NCBI RefSeq assembly: GCF_005543295.1 | Contig: NZ_SRSG01000010.1 | Span: 192,362-256,361, forward strand | DNA: 64,000 nt | Source: Halalkalirubrum salinum | GTDB lineage: Archaea; Halobacteriota; Halobacteria; Halobacteriales; Haloferacaceae | Direction: 5' to 3' | Shown here: positions 51,848-59,600 of the stretch, in pieces | Position numbering within the stretch: position 1 is the stretch's first letter | Layout of the letters: every line of letters starts with the position of its first letter | Position numbers and translations under genes: made by a program | Notes under the pieces: model-generated | Seen by the model: the letters and a program-made list of their open reading frames with translations, nothing else | Database searches by the model: none | What the model was told of the DNA's origin: nothing

Positions 51848-52407
51848 TGGCAGAACAGCCCGTCGCTGTCGTCGACACGAATGTACTATTAAATCTCGCG
51901 ACACCAGTCGTTGACGGGCGGACACGGGCACCTTCTGGTGCAGATCCACTCAAAACACTCCTCACCGCCTACGATGTTCATACACCCGCAAGTGTCCTTG
52001 GCGAGGTCACCGAAGCGACAGGGGACAATGACCTCCTCGCTGCAGCTGCCGATCTCGTGCTCCAAGCAGCCAATCATGTGACGACACACGACGTTGACGA
52101 TCGGACCAACGGACCACTCGATTATGGGCTCGATCGCGGAGAATCCGATTGTATCTGGCTGGCTAACGAATTGGAGACAGACCTGTTCATCACCGATGAG
52201 TTCAATACGACCAACTACTTGTTCGTCGCCCTCGGGCTCAATGATCGGAATATTCTCTTTACGACACCGCACATCCTCTGCACACTCGGAAGCCACGAGA
52301 TACTCCCCGCAGAATACGTCGATGCGGCACTCACCTACTACGTCGAAACAAAAAACTGGGATGCACAATATGTGACCCAATTGCGGCAACTGTATCTCCG
52401 CGATTGA
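51847..52407 (+). CDS. PIN-domain toxin
   Basis: A 186-residue PIN protein. The acidic residues are D10 (AVVDTNVLLNLA), E53 (VLGEVTEA), D101 in RGESDCIWLA and D117 in LFITDEFN. The length is above the usual 130-150 because of a C-terminal extension after about residue 130. It is coupled to the antitoxin by one-base overlap. Probable ribonuclease toxin of a VapBC-like module with an RHH antitoxin. Confidence 0.75.
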   Translation: MAEQPVAVVDTNVLLNLATPVVDGRTRAPSGADPLKTLLTAYDVHTPASVLGEVTEATGDNDLLAAAADLVLQAANHVTTHDVDDRTNGPLDYGLDRGESDCIWLANELETDLFITDEFNTTNYLFVALGLNDRNILFTTPHILCTLGSHEILPAEYVDAALTYYVETKNWDAQYVTQLRQLYLRD

Positions 52408-52410
52408 TTT

Positions 52411-52433
52411 CCTCTCCGCGCTGAAGCGCGAGG
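52411..52433 (+). repeat. solitary TnpB-end-like hairpin
   Basis: CGCGC (52417-52421), loop TGAA, GCGCG (52426-52430), extended by CCT (52411-52413)/AGG (52431-52433) across a bulge, in the context CTCCGCGCTGAAGCGCGAGG. I recall similar sequences at the ends of haloarchaeal tnpB elements. It lies four bases past the PIN toxin stop, so it may also act as its 3' end. Confidence 0.55.
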
Positions 52434-52476
52434 ATTCCTCTGTGGGGGAAGCGACAGTCCCGTGGACACTGCTCGA

Positions 52477-52950
52477 TCACCGAACCGAAACGATCTCGAC
52501 GTCAAGGACGAGCGTTCGCCCTGCGAGTTCGTGGTTGAAATCCACCTCGACGACGTCGTCGCGGATCGCCGTCACGTCTCCGTGCATCCCGTTTTCGGCG
52601 TGGACGTGCAGCCCGATTTCCGGCGGTTCCCCGACCATCCCCTCGAAGGTTTCGCGATCGTACTCACGGATTTTCTCGGGGTCGAACTCGCCGTAGGCCT
52701 CCTCGGGTTCGATTTCGATCGTTGCTTCCTCGCCGGCAGCGAGCCCAATGATTGCCTCCTCGAGTCCCTCGATCACCGCCCCCTCGCCGACGACGAACGA
52801 CAGCGGAGTGTAATCGTCTGGATCGCGTCCCTGTGCCTCTGCGAGCCCTGAATCGGCCGCGACCTCCCACTGGGAGGTCCCGAAGACGGTGCCGTCGGGG
52901 AAGCGGCCGGTATACTCGACGACCACGTGGTCGCCCGGTTCGATGCTCAT
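52477..52950 (-). CDS. FKBP-type peptidyl-prolyl isomerase (SlyD-like)
   Basis: A 157-residue protein. The FKBP part is VVVEYTGRFPDGTVFGTS, with an IF insert in the middle (PEEAYGEFDPEKIREYDRE) and ADNGMH-like HAENGMHGDVTAI at the end. It has the short SlyD/archaeal FKBP layout. Folding helper for Xaa-Pro bonds. It is convergent with the PIN toxin across the hairpin. Confidence 0.85.
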   Translation of the reverse strand: MSIEPGDHVVVEYTGRFPDGTVFGTSQWEVAADSGLAEAQGRDPDDYTPLSFVVGEGAVIEGLEEAIIGLAAGEEATIEIEPEEAYGEFDPEKIREYDRETFEGMVGEPPEIGLHVHAENGMHGDVTAIRDDVVEVDFNHELAGRTLVLDVEIVSVR

Positions 52951-53059
52951 AGAGGCCGTTCTGTGCGACCAGGGTAAGGTTCGTCGATCGTGGCGACTTG
53001 CGGAGAGTTACACACTCTGGCAGGGAGACGGGGATCAGTCCAGTTCCACGCCGCTTTTG

Positions 53060-53340
53060 CTAATCGTCACCCGGTTTGTAGGCCCCGGGGCGTTTTTCAA
53101 TAGTATAAATCCATACCGTTTGGTCAGTCTGAGTTGCCTTACAACCGAGCCGAAACGCACCGATTCGGAGTTTTGAGTGGGGCACACCAGTAAGCGGCTC
53201 CAGGTAGTCGATCGGATCGCGCCACTGGTCGGTAACGATCTCATCGAGCTTTGAGACAATACGCTCCTGTTCGTGCGACTGGAGCTTCTCGTACGCCCGT
53301 TTTGCAGGCTCAGTGAACTTTTAATCCCACTCGTCGTCAC
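53060..53340 (-). pseudogene. broken RelE/ParE-family toxin gene
   Basis: From GTG 53340 the frame reads VTTSGIKSSL and then loses the family. A shift of one base restores KFTEPAKRAYEKLQ, then RIVSKLDEIVTDQWRDPIDY and LEPLTGVPHSKLRIGAFRLG to TAG 53060-53062, a clear RelE/ParE match. In that frame a TAA (53321-53323) also cuts the N-terminus. So there is at least one frameshift plus one nonsense change. The GTG overlaps the antitoxin stop (GTGA), as in intact pairs. Confidence 0.75.
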
Positions 53341-53709
53341 TCGCTGGCATTCGTATCTTGATTCAGACCTGCTCGAATCTCGTCGCTGCTGTAGGTTCGC
53401 CCCTCGCCGGTCGCCAGTTGGTGTTCGCTAGCGGCGATGTCCTTCCACCCCTTACCAGTAGTTGGCAATATGATCCAGATTTATATACGAATCCGACTGA
53501 ATAGCGACTGGAACGGCATTATACGCGTTCCGAATTGAATAAAGACAATCAAATTGCCAACAACTGTTACGCGAGAACGAGGGATGCTTGATAGCATCCC
53601 GGAGCGCCTATCGAATAAACTCGCTTCGGGACGGGAAGTTTTCGGCCCGCCACGTCGCATCAAGATCGTCGAGAAACGCCTGTGGAATCTTGAGCGTGAT
53701 CGTCGTCAT
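53337..53709 (-). pseudogene. broken RHH antitoxin gene, split by an inserted repeat
   Basis: The start ATG 53709 gives MTTITLKIPQAFLDDLDATW and ENFPSRSEFIR, a ribbon-helix-helix, then a TAG stop (codon 34, 53608-53610), then ALRDAIKHPSFSRNS. The reading then meets the 101-bp repeat (53461-53561). Past it the frame resumes GKGWKDIAASEHQLATGEGR and TYSSDEIRAGL to TGA 53337-53339, overlapping the toxin start. So it is one antitoxin gene, damaged twice. Confidence 0.7.
53461..53561. repeat. 101-bp MITE-like element
   Basis: The ends GTTGGCAATATGAT (53461) and, on the other strand, GTTGGCAATTTGAT (53561) form 14-bp terminal inverted repeats with one mismatch. Inside is a smaller inverted repeat, GGAACG..CGTTCC (about 53510-53531). 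It has no coding capacity, is AT-rich, and interrupts the antitoxin pseudogene. No clear target-site duplication is seen. No full second copy occurs in this window. Confidence 0.55.
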
Positions 53710-53801
53710 GTTGGGGTCGTCGTTGGCCCCCGCGTCAGCATCGGATATACCTGCGTATTACGTGCGTATTATGGTAAGCGTTGTCGATGGGTGAGGATGA
53801 A

Positions 53802-54821
53802 TCAGAGAATACCCGCGACCCCGATCGCTTCCAGAAGTGGCACACCGGCAACAATCGAGCCGAGGAGGTACCCGCCGATCGCCCCGCCGTTCAGAAGCGG
53901 CAACCCGGCGTGTGCTCGGCCTTTCAGGACCATCCACATGAGCACGAGCAATCCGAGAAGGGTGCCGATCGCCGCAGCTAGTGCCGGCGTGTTGAGCTCG
54001 ATAAGCGGGAGGTTGTAGTTCGGTGCCGAAGAAAAGAACGCGGCACTGGCAACGAGGACCGCAGGGATCACCGCATCGCCGAGGCCGATAAACAGGGCGT
54101 CACGATCGCCGATCGGGTTCGGGTTCGCGTTCGCGTTCGCGTCCGCGTCGGCTTCCTGAACTGCCGTGTCATTGCTTTCCGTGTTGTCAGCGGCTGTTGT
54201 AGCCTCGTTTCCGTCCTGATCGTTCTCACTAATGGGCGATCGATCCTCGTCGAACATTGAGTACGACAGCGAGAGGGGAACGACGAGGATGACTGGGATT
54301 CGAAGGTCCATGACACCGTCGGCGAGATCGAGCATGTGTTCGGTGCCGTAGACACTGATCGCGTCGTACACCGCAAGGACCGACAGGAGGATCAACGCCG
54401 GGAGGAGCCCGAATGAGATCCCGAACAGTCCCGCCGCGCCTGCGCCCATCAACACGCCAGCGGTGTCGATGACGTACCACTCTGGGTAGACAAACAGCGC
54501 GATCGCGACGATCGCTCCCAGCCCAATACTGACCAGGGGCGAAAACAGCGCTGAAAAGACGTAGAATGCGAGCATCCCGCTGACAAAAATGATGAGCCCA
54601 CGGATGATCCAATCGAGGTCGTATTTGAACGCCGCGAGCATGAGCACAGTCGCGATGAGAATCGCCCCAATGTAGACGACGCTGTTTGTCGGATCGTCGG
54701 GGTTCTCGACGGCCTGGTATCCCTGCTCGAAGAACGTCTGGACGAGCGCGAGCGACCCAGCCTGCACGAGGACGAAAAGCAACACCGCAAAGGCGACGCC
54801 GCGGTACGCACGGGAGGTCAT
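53802..54821 (-). CDS. presenilin-type (A22) intramembrane aspartyl protease
   Basis: A 339-residue membrane protein, about nine helices. Catalytic Asp are in Y152-D153 (AVYDAISVYGT) and GLGD249 (FIGLGDAVIP). The PAL-like motif appears as GLPLLNGG. A hydrophilic, acidic loop (187-243) separates the two catalytic halves, ending in the Asn/Ala run NANANPNP. It matches archaeal presenilin homologues (PSH). Possible substrates are membrane protein remnants. It lies about 100 bases from gar1 on the same strand. Confidence 0.85.
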   Translation of the reverse strand: MTSRAYRGVAFAVLLFVLVQAGSLALVQTFFEQGYQAVENPDDPTNSVVYIGAILIATVLMLAAFKYDLDWIIRGLIIFVSGMLAFYVFSALFSPLVSIGLGAIVAIALFVYPEWYVIDTAGVLMGAGAAGLFGISFGLLPALILLSVLAVYDAISVYGTEHMLDLADGVMDLRIPVILVVPLSLSYSMFDEDRSPISENDQDGNEATTAADNTESNDTAVQEADADANANANPNPIGDRDALFIGLGDAVIPAVLVASAAFFSSAPNYNLPLIELNTPALAAAIGTLLGLLVLMWMVLKGRAHAGLPLLNGGAIGGYLLGSIVAGVPLLEAIGVAGIL

Positions 54822-54927
54822 TGGTCGGTATTATGGGAGGGGCCGTTTGCCGGTTGTGGTTTGCTGCGGAACGATCGGCCGGTCAGTCACCGCGGCTGGC
54901 GCGTCTCACTGGCGATCGGCTGGGCGA

Positions 54928-55173
54928 TCAGCGCGCGTAGAGCTTCTGGCCGACAATCTCCGCGAGCGTCCGCGAGCCGGTGAGCGTGATCCCAATGTAG
55001 GGCCGATCGACCGGTCCAAACACGTCGACGACCCGGCCGACCGTCGTCATGGATTCGTCGATAACCATCGTCCCGATGTCGGGATAGGCGGCGTCTTCAC
55101 AGCGGACGATCGCTAGTCCGCCGGCGGTTCGAGAAACCGTCCCGACGCGCGTGAGGCTCACGTGATCACCCAC
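54928..55173 (-). CDS. gar1: H/ACA RNP protein Gar1
   Basis: An 81-residue Gar1 beta barrel. GTVSRTAGGLAIVRCEDAAY and IGTMVIDESMTTVGRVVDVFGPVDRPYIGI are the family core that contacts Cbf5. It is the archaeal minimal form, lacking the Gly/Arg-rich tails of eukaryotes. It is part of the box H/ACA RNA-guided pseudouridylation complex. It follows srp19 on the same strand at 19 bases, a common archaeal gene order. Confidence 0.9.
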   Translation of the reverse strand: MGDHVSLTRVGTVSRTAGGLAIVRCEDAAYPDIGTMVIDESMTTVGRVVDVFGPVDRPYIGITLTGSRTLAEIVGQKLYAR

Positions 55174-55192
55174 AAGAGAATGCCTCGGGTCA

Positions 55193-55471
55193 TCAGTCTC
55201 TGAGGATCCCTAGATAGGCGGCAACCGCATGCACAAGGTCGTTTTTGGAGGAGTCGTCCGATCGATTCACGAGCACTCGCCCGCGAGCCTCGTACTCTCT
55301 TGAGTACGTCGCGTCGCGTTCGATTGTGGCATCGTAGCCGATCTGCTGGACAGCCTTCGCCAGTTCGTCGACGGTCGGCTCCTCGACTGCGAGGTCTTCG
55401 GGAACCCGTCGGCCGTCCGAGCGGCTCAACTCGGCGTCGAAGTACGCAGGGTAGATGACGTTTTCGACCAT
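55193..55471 (-). CDS. srp19: signal recognition particle protein SRP19
   Basis: A 92-residue SRP19. [28 protein letters not shown] is the N-terminal RNA-binding region, and [26 protein letters not shown] the C-terminal. It binds 7S RNA and helps assemble SRP54. It pairs with gar1 downstream. Confidence 0.92.
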   Translation of the reverse strand: MVENVIYPAYFDAELSRSDGRRVPEDLAVEEPTVDELAKAVQQIGYDATIERDATYSREYEARGRVLVNRSDDSSKNDLVHAVAAYLGILRD

Positions 55472-55558
55472 GCAAGAGGTGGCGCGGCCGATCGTAATAC
55501 CGTTTCGGAGCGCGGCGGCGATTACGGTGGCCGCGGTATTCGACGAGTCTGCGACGGC

Positions 55559-56710
55559 TTATCGATCCCGGCGCGCGAGCAGGGCGCTCAACGCGATCGC
55601 GAGTGCTGCGGCGGCGATTCCGAATCCGGGAACGCCGTCGTCGGCGGTGGAGTCACTCTCTTCGGCATCGTCTTCCCCATCATCTGTGGCCGTATCTTCA
55701 TCGTCGGTAGAGAGCCGATCGCGCGCTTCCTCGCGACTCACAAAGTCGCCCTCGTCGTAGGCGTCAGGATGGAGCTGCATCGTGATGTTTTGCGTCGCGT
55801 ATACCACGCTGCGTGGTGCAGGCTGGTTGAGATAGTTCACGTCAACGCTGGCCGTGGCATTCTCTTGTCCAGCTGTCGTCGAGGCGTAGGGCTCTTCATC
55901 GACGATGTATCCGGTGTTTTCAGTTATCAGAAGGACTTCAGGATCGAGTTCGAGGATGCGCTCGTCGTTCATCTGCTGGTAGCCGTTGAACTCTTCAGCG
56001 CCGAGGTTCTCCGCGCCAGAGGTGACGACAATTTCGTGGATGAACGTCTCCCCACCGACGACGTATCCGCCGCCGAGTGGGTACATGAGTCCAGGACGAT
56101 CGACGTCTGCAGTTGCATTCTCGACCGACTCGACGTTCGCGTCCATCCAGGCGATTGCCTCAGCGGCTCCCTCGCAGTTGCCCGTTAGCTGCCCGGTGAC
56201 TTCTGTTGCCGTCGCGACGTCTTCAAAGTCAGTATCCTCTGGGAAGTGATAGACCGTGATTCCGGTGTCGCGCAGCGCGGCGATCGTCTCCTCGTCGGTC
56301 GAGTTCGGCGCGAGTACGAGATCCGGCTCTGTCGCGACGACTCGTTCAACGCTCACACCGATGTCCGTCGAGGAGACGTTCGCCACGTCATCGTTCGGCA
56401 TCCCCTCCAGGTAGTGGGCGAACTGGGAGGTGCCAACAACCTGCTCTCTGCCGCCGATCTCCCACATGATCTGGGCGGCGCTCGGGTTCGTCGTCGTCAC
56501 CCGTTCGGGGCGCTCTTCAATTGTCACTGTTTCGCCGGTTGCGTCTGTCACCTCGATCGGAAACTCACAGGATGCGTCGACCTGTGGATTGGCGTCTGAA
56601 CGATCCGATACGCTCGCAGGCCCGATCGCTGCGGCGGGCGCGGCGGCGAGCATCGAAATCACAAGCAACGCCGCGAGGGCAATCGAACCGATCAGCTGTC
56701 TGTCTCGCAT
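55559..56710 (-). CDS. btuF: cobalamin-type ABC transporter substrate-binding protein with PGF-CTERM
   Basis: A 383-residue exported protein. The N-terminal signal peptide covers about 1-28 (hydrophobic, AAPAAA). The type III periplasmic fold has VTTTNPSAAQIMWEIGG, EPDLVLAPNS, and DPEVLLITENTGYI. The C-terminal Asp/Ser/Thr-rich stalk leads to GVPGFGIAAAAL and a basic end, the PGF-CTERM sorting signal cleaved by archaeosortase A. It is divergent from btuC. B12 or a related corrinoid is likely; haem or iron cannot be excluded. Confidence 0.85.
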   Translation of the reverse strand: MRDRQLIGSIALAALLVISMLAAAPAAAIGPASVSDRSDANPQVDASCEFPIEVTDATGETVTIEERPERVTTTNPSAAQIMWEIGGREQVVGTSQFAHYLEGMPNDDVANVSSTDIGVSVERVVATEPDLVLAPNSTDEETIAALRDTGITVYHFPEDTDFEDVATATEVTGQLTGNCEGAAEAIAWMDANVESVENATADVDRPGLMYPLGGGYVVGGETFIHEIVVTSGAENLGAEEFNGYQQMNDERILELDPEVLLITENTGYIVDEEPYASTTAGQENATASVDVNYLNQPAPRSVVYATQNITMQLHPDAYDEGDFVSREEARDRLSTDDEDTATDDGEDDAEESDSTADDGVPGFGIAAAALAIALSALLARRDR

Positions 56711-56732
56711 TATCCAGATCCAGACGCTAACC

Positions 56733-56746
56733 CAATAAGTATTTAT
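56733..56746. promoter_or_regulatory. overlapping divergent TATA boxes of btuF and btuC
   Basis: GTATTTAT (56739-56746) lies 25-32 bases before ATG 56771 of btuC. On the other strand AATACTTAT (about 56734-56742) lies 25-32 bases before the btuF ATG 56710. The boxes share several bases, so the two promoters probably exclude or co-regulate each other. Confidence 0.55.
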
Positions 56747-56770
56747 CTAATGCAAGTGCGTTTGCAAACA

Positions 56771-57877
56771 ATGGGCGTTCGACAGCGAGCAGCAACGTAC
56801 TCCGCAGCGTTAGCAGTGCTACTCGCGGTCGTTATGACAGTCAGCGCGGGAATGGGGCCGGTATACATCGAGCCGATCGCGGTGACGAAGGTCATCCTGA
56901 ACGCGGTTGCAGTCCCGGTGGGAATGACTCTCTCGTCGACGCCGATCAGCGCCGGTCCGCTGCAGGCACCGGCGATCGAACTCGTCTGGCACGCGCCGTT
57001 TTCGTTCGGGACCGAACGCGTTCACGAGCAGATCGTCCTTGGCGTCCGATTACCGCGGATTATCCTCGGGGCGACAGTCGGGTTCGCGCTCGCGACCGCG
57101 GGGACGGTCATGCAGGGGTTTTTCAAGAACCCGATGGCCGATCCGTCGATTATCGGCGTTTCTTCGGGAGCGGCCGTCGGCGCGGTCGCGTTCATCGTCG
57201 TTCCGTCTGCGATTCCCTTCGGTATTGGGTTACGCGGCGCCGCGTTTGTGGGTGCGGTCGTCACCGCGTTTCTCGTGTACCTGATCGCCACCCAGAGCGG
57301 GCGAACGCCGGTCGCGACACTCTTGCTCGCAGGGATCGCCGTGCAGGCGTTTCTCAGCGCAGTGATCTCGTTTTTGCAGTTGTACAGCGGCGAGAGTCTC
57401 CGACAGGTCGTCCACTGGCTGATGGGCCACCTCGGCAACGCCCGCTGGGGAGACGTGGGTGTGACCGTCGTGTTAGTGCCCGCGTTGTTCGTGATCATCC
57501 TCGCGTACGGGCGCGATCTGAACGTGTTGTTGCTGGGCGAAGCGGACGCGAAGAGTCTCGGGGTGGAGGTCGAACGGACGAAGAAGATCCTGCTCGTGTT
57601 GTCGAGTGTTATCACTGCCGCCGGGGTGGCTGTCTCGGGCGTGATCGGCTTCGTCGGCCTGATTGTTCCCCATATGGTCCGGCTGATTGTCGGCCCTGAC
57701 CACCGGGTGTTGTTGCCCACCGCGGCGCTCGCCGGTGCGTCGTTTCTTGTGCTCACCGACACGATCGCCCGGACTGCCCTCGGTGGGTCTGACATCCCCG
57801 TCGGCGTCGTGACCGCGGCGCTCGGGGCCCCGTTTTTTTTGTACCTGCTTCGATCCCGGGAGGTGCATTCGCTGTGA
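56771..57877 (+). CDS. btuC: cobalamin-type ABC transporter permease
   Basis: A 368-residue FecCD/BtuC permease with about ten helices. RLPRIILGATVGFALATAGTVMQG and GVSSGAAVGAVAF are the family's signature regions; VSGVIGFVGLIVPHMVRLIVGPDHR is the ATPase-contact loop. ATG 56771 (MGVRQRAA) is preferred to ATG 56750, which lies only four bases after the TATA box and could not be on a message starting there. Its stop overlaps the GTG of btuD. Confidence 0.85.
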   Translation: MGVRQRAATYSAALAVLLAVVMTVSAGMGPVYIEPIAVTKVILNAVAVPVGMTLSSTPISAGPLQAPAIELVWHAPFSFGTERVHEQIVLGVRLPRIILGATVGFALATAGTVMQGFFKNPMADPSIIGVSSGAAVGAVAFIVVPSAIPFGIGLRGAAFVGAVVTAFLVYLIATQSGRTPVATLLLAGIAVQAFLSAVISFLQLYSGESLRQVVHWLMGHLGNARWGDVGVTVVLVPALFVIILAYGRDLNVLLLGEADAKSLGVEVERTKKILLVLSSVITAAGVAVSGVIGFVGLIVPHMVRLIVGPDHRVLLPTAALAGASFLVLTDTIARTALGGSDIPVGVVTAALGAPFFLYLLRSREVHSL

Positions 57878-59199
57878 GTAACGTGCACGCTGTAGGGTCC
57901 ACGAGTGAGGACACAGCCACAACCGAGGACACAGCCACAACCGAGGACACAGCCACAACCGAGGACACAACGGAGCCGATCGTGTCGGTCGAGAATCTCA
58001 GGGTTTCACTCGGCGGAACAGACGTGCTTCATGACGTCTCGATCGACGTACCCGAGGGGCGGTTGGTCGGACTGATCGGCCCGAACGGCGCAGGCAAGAC
58101 GACGCTGCTTCGGGCGATCAACGGAACCGTGTCGATCGATTCGGGGCGTGTAACCGTCGCGGGCGTTGACGCGGCGACCTGTTCGTCGCGTCGACTCGCA
58201 CGGCTTGTCGCAACCGTCCCACAGACGACGACGCTGTCGTTCGGGTTTTCAGTCCGTGAGACGATCGAAATGGGCAGACACCCACACATTTCGCGGTTCG
58301 GCGCGATGGACGACACCGACGTGGCGGCCGTCGAATCGGCGATGGCGGCGACGGCGGTCGAAGCACTGGCCGATCGGTCGATCACCGACGTCAGCGGCGG
58401 CGAGCGCCAGCGGGTGTTGCTCGCACGGGCGGTAGCTCAGGAGACGCCGGTGTTGGTCCTCGACGAGCCGACCGCGAACCTCGATATCAATCACGCCGCA
58501 CGCACGCTGGAGTTGGTCCGAGACGCCGTAACGAGCGAAGCGCTCTCGGGTCGGGCGGCGATCGCTGCAATCCACGACCTCGATTTGGCCGCGCGCTACT
58601 GCGACGAGTTGGTGTTGCTTGCTGATGGCGAAATCAAAGCATACGGCTCTCCGGAGGCCGTGCTGTCGGCGGAATCGATCGGCTCGGCGTTCGCCACGGA
58701 GGTGGCGATCGGAACCGATCCAGTCACCGCAACCGAGCGGGTCGTGCCGCGGGCGACAGTCCCAGCAGGTGCCGCAGATACCGATTGTTACGTCCACGTC
58801 CTCGGTTCTGGGATGCTTGCCCGCGAGACGATCGCTCGGCTCGCTGAGACGGGGTGTTCAGGGAGCGTTGGACCGATTCCGACAGGCGATATCGCCGCCG
58901 AGACAGCGCGGCTCAACGGGTTCTCGATCGTCGACGCACCCGCGTTCAGGTCGCTTTCGATGACTGTGAAAGATCGGGTTCGAGCGCGCTGTCAGGAGTC
59001 CGATGCGGTGGTGGTAACTGAGGCGATCGACTCCTGGCAACGACGCCTGCTCGCTGGGCTCGACTGTGAGACGATCGCGGTAAGCGGTGGACCAACACAA
59101 TCCACCGAGGGTTCTCCTGCGGGCAATGCAGACAGCGTCGATCACCGGTGTTCGGTCGAAGAGTTGGTCGGCGAACTGTTCGATCGCGACGAGACATGA
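57874..59199 (+). CDS. btuD: cobalamin-type ABC transporter ATPase with C-terminal extension
   Basis: A 441-residue ATPase starting with GTG 57874 (GTGA overlap with btuC). Residues about 12-34 are a repeated EDTATT stretch. ATPase motifs: Walker A GPNGAGKTT, signature VSGGERQRVLLA, Walker B VLVLDEPTANLD, H-loop IHDLDL. After about 265 the protein continues some 175 residues with an alpha/beta pattern (VHVLGSGMLARETIARLAETG), not part of the ATPase. Similar extensions occur in haloarchaeal BtuD; the role is unknown. Confidence 0.85.
   Translation: MSNVHAVGSTSEDTATTEDTATTEDTATTEDTTEPIVSVENLRVSLGGTDVLHDVSIDVPEGRLVGLIGPNGAGKTTLLRAINGTVSIDSGRVTVAGVDAATCSSRRLARLVATVPQTTTLSFGFSVRETIEMGRHPHISRFGAMDDTDVAAVESAMAATAVEALADRSITDVSGGERQRVLLARAVAQETPVLVLDEPTANLDINHAARTLELVRDAVTSEALSGRAAIAAIHDLDLAARYCDELVLLADGEIKAYGSPEAVLSAESIGSAFATEVAIGTDPVTATERVVPRATVPAGAADTDCYVHVLGSGMLARETIARLAETGCSGSVGPIPTGDIAAETARLNGFSIVDAPAFRSLSMTVKDRVRARCQESDAVVVTEAIDSWQRRLLAGLDCETIAVSGGPTQSTEGSPAGNADSVDHRCSVEELVGELFDRDET
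57907..57969 (+). repeat. 18-bp tandem repeat in btuD
   Basis: Three copies of GAGGACACAGCCACAACC (57907, 57925, 57943) and a partial fourth give the N-terminal EDTATT repeat. The copies are identical, so recent expansion is likely. Confidence 0.9.
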
Positions 59200-59221
59200 G
59201 AGACGGCGCGATTCGCTAGCG

Positions 59222-59503
59222 TCAGACTCGCCAGCGATCGTGGAGTCGATCGCCGACGATCGTGCCGATCAACACGGAGATGACGACGAACGAGCCAACA
59301 GAGATGAGCACAAACGTGAGCCACTGAGAGATGGGGTCGGTTGGGGGCCACAGGAATCGCCTCGACGCAGCGACCGCATCACGGAAGACAACGAGTTGGA
59401 GGAGGGCGACGACCGCGCTCACCACCGCGCGGGTTTTGAGCCGCTCGATCGACGGACCGGGATTTGGCTGCGGAAACCGATCGTCGTCAGGGAGCTCGTC
59501 CAT
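59222..59503 (-). CDS. small two-helix membrane protein
   Basis: A 93-residue protein starting MDELPDDDRFPQPNPG. Two hydrophobic helices (about 26-42 and 55-80) follow an acidic front. The end is GDRLHDRWRV. ATG 59503 is used; the upstream frame overlaps trm5's promoter. It is convergent with btuD. Function unknown. Confidence 0.6.
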   Translation of the reverse strand: MDELPDDDRFPQPNPGPSIERLKTRAVVSAVVALLQLVVFRDAVAASRRFLWPPTDPISQWLTFVLISVGSFVVISVLIGTIVGDRLHDRWRV

Positions 59504-59600
59504 GCGAGCGGTAGCAGGTGCGATCGAAAAGGGTCGTCGGTCACAGTGCGATTCAGAATAAAACGGTTCGCTTACCCGCGTACACTGCGATCGGTTTCGT

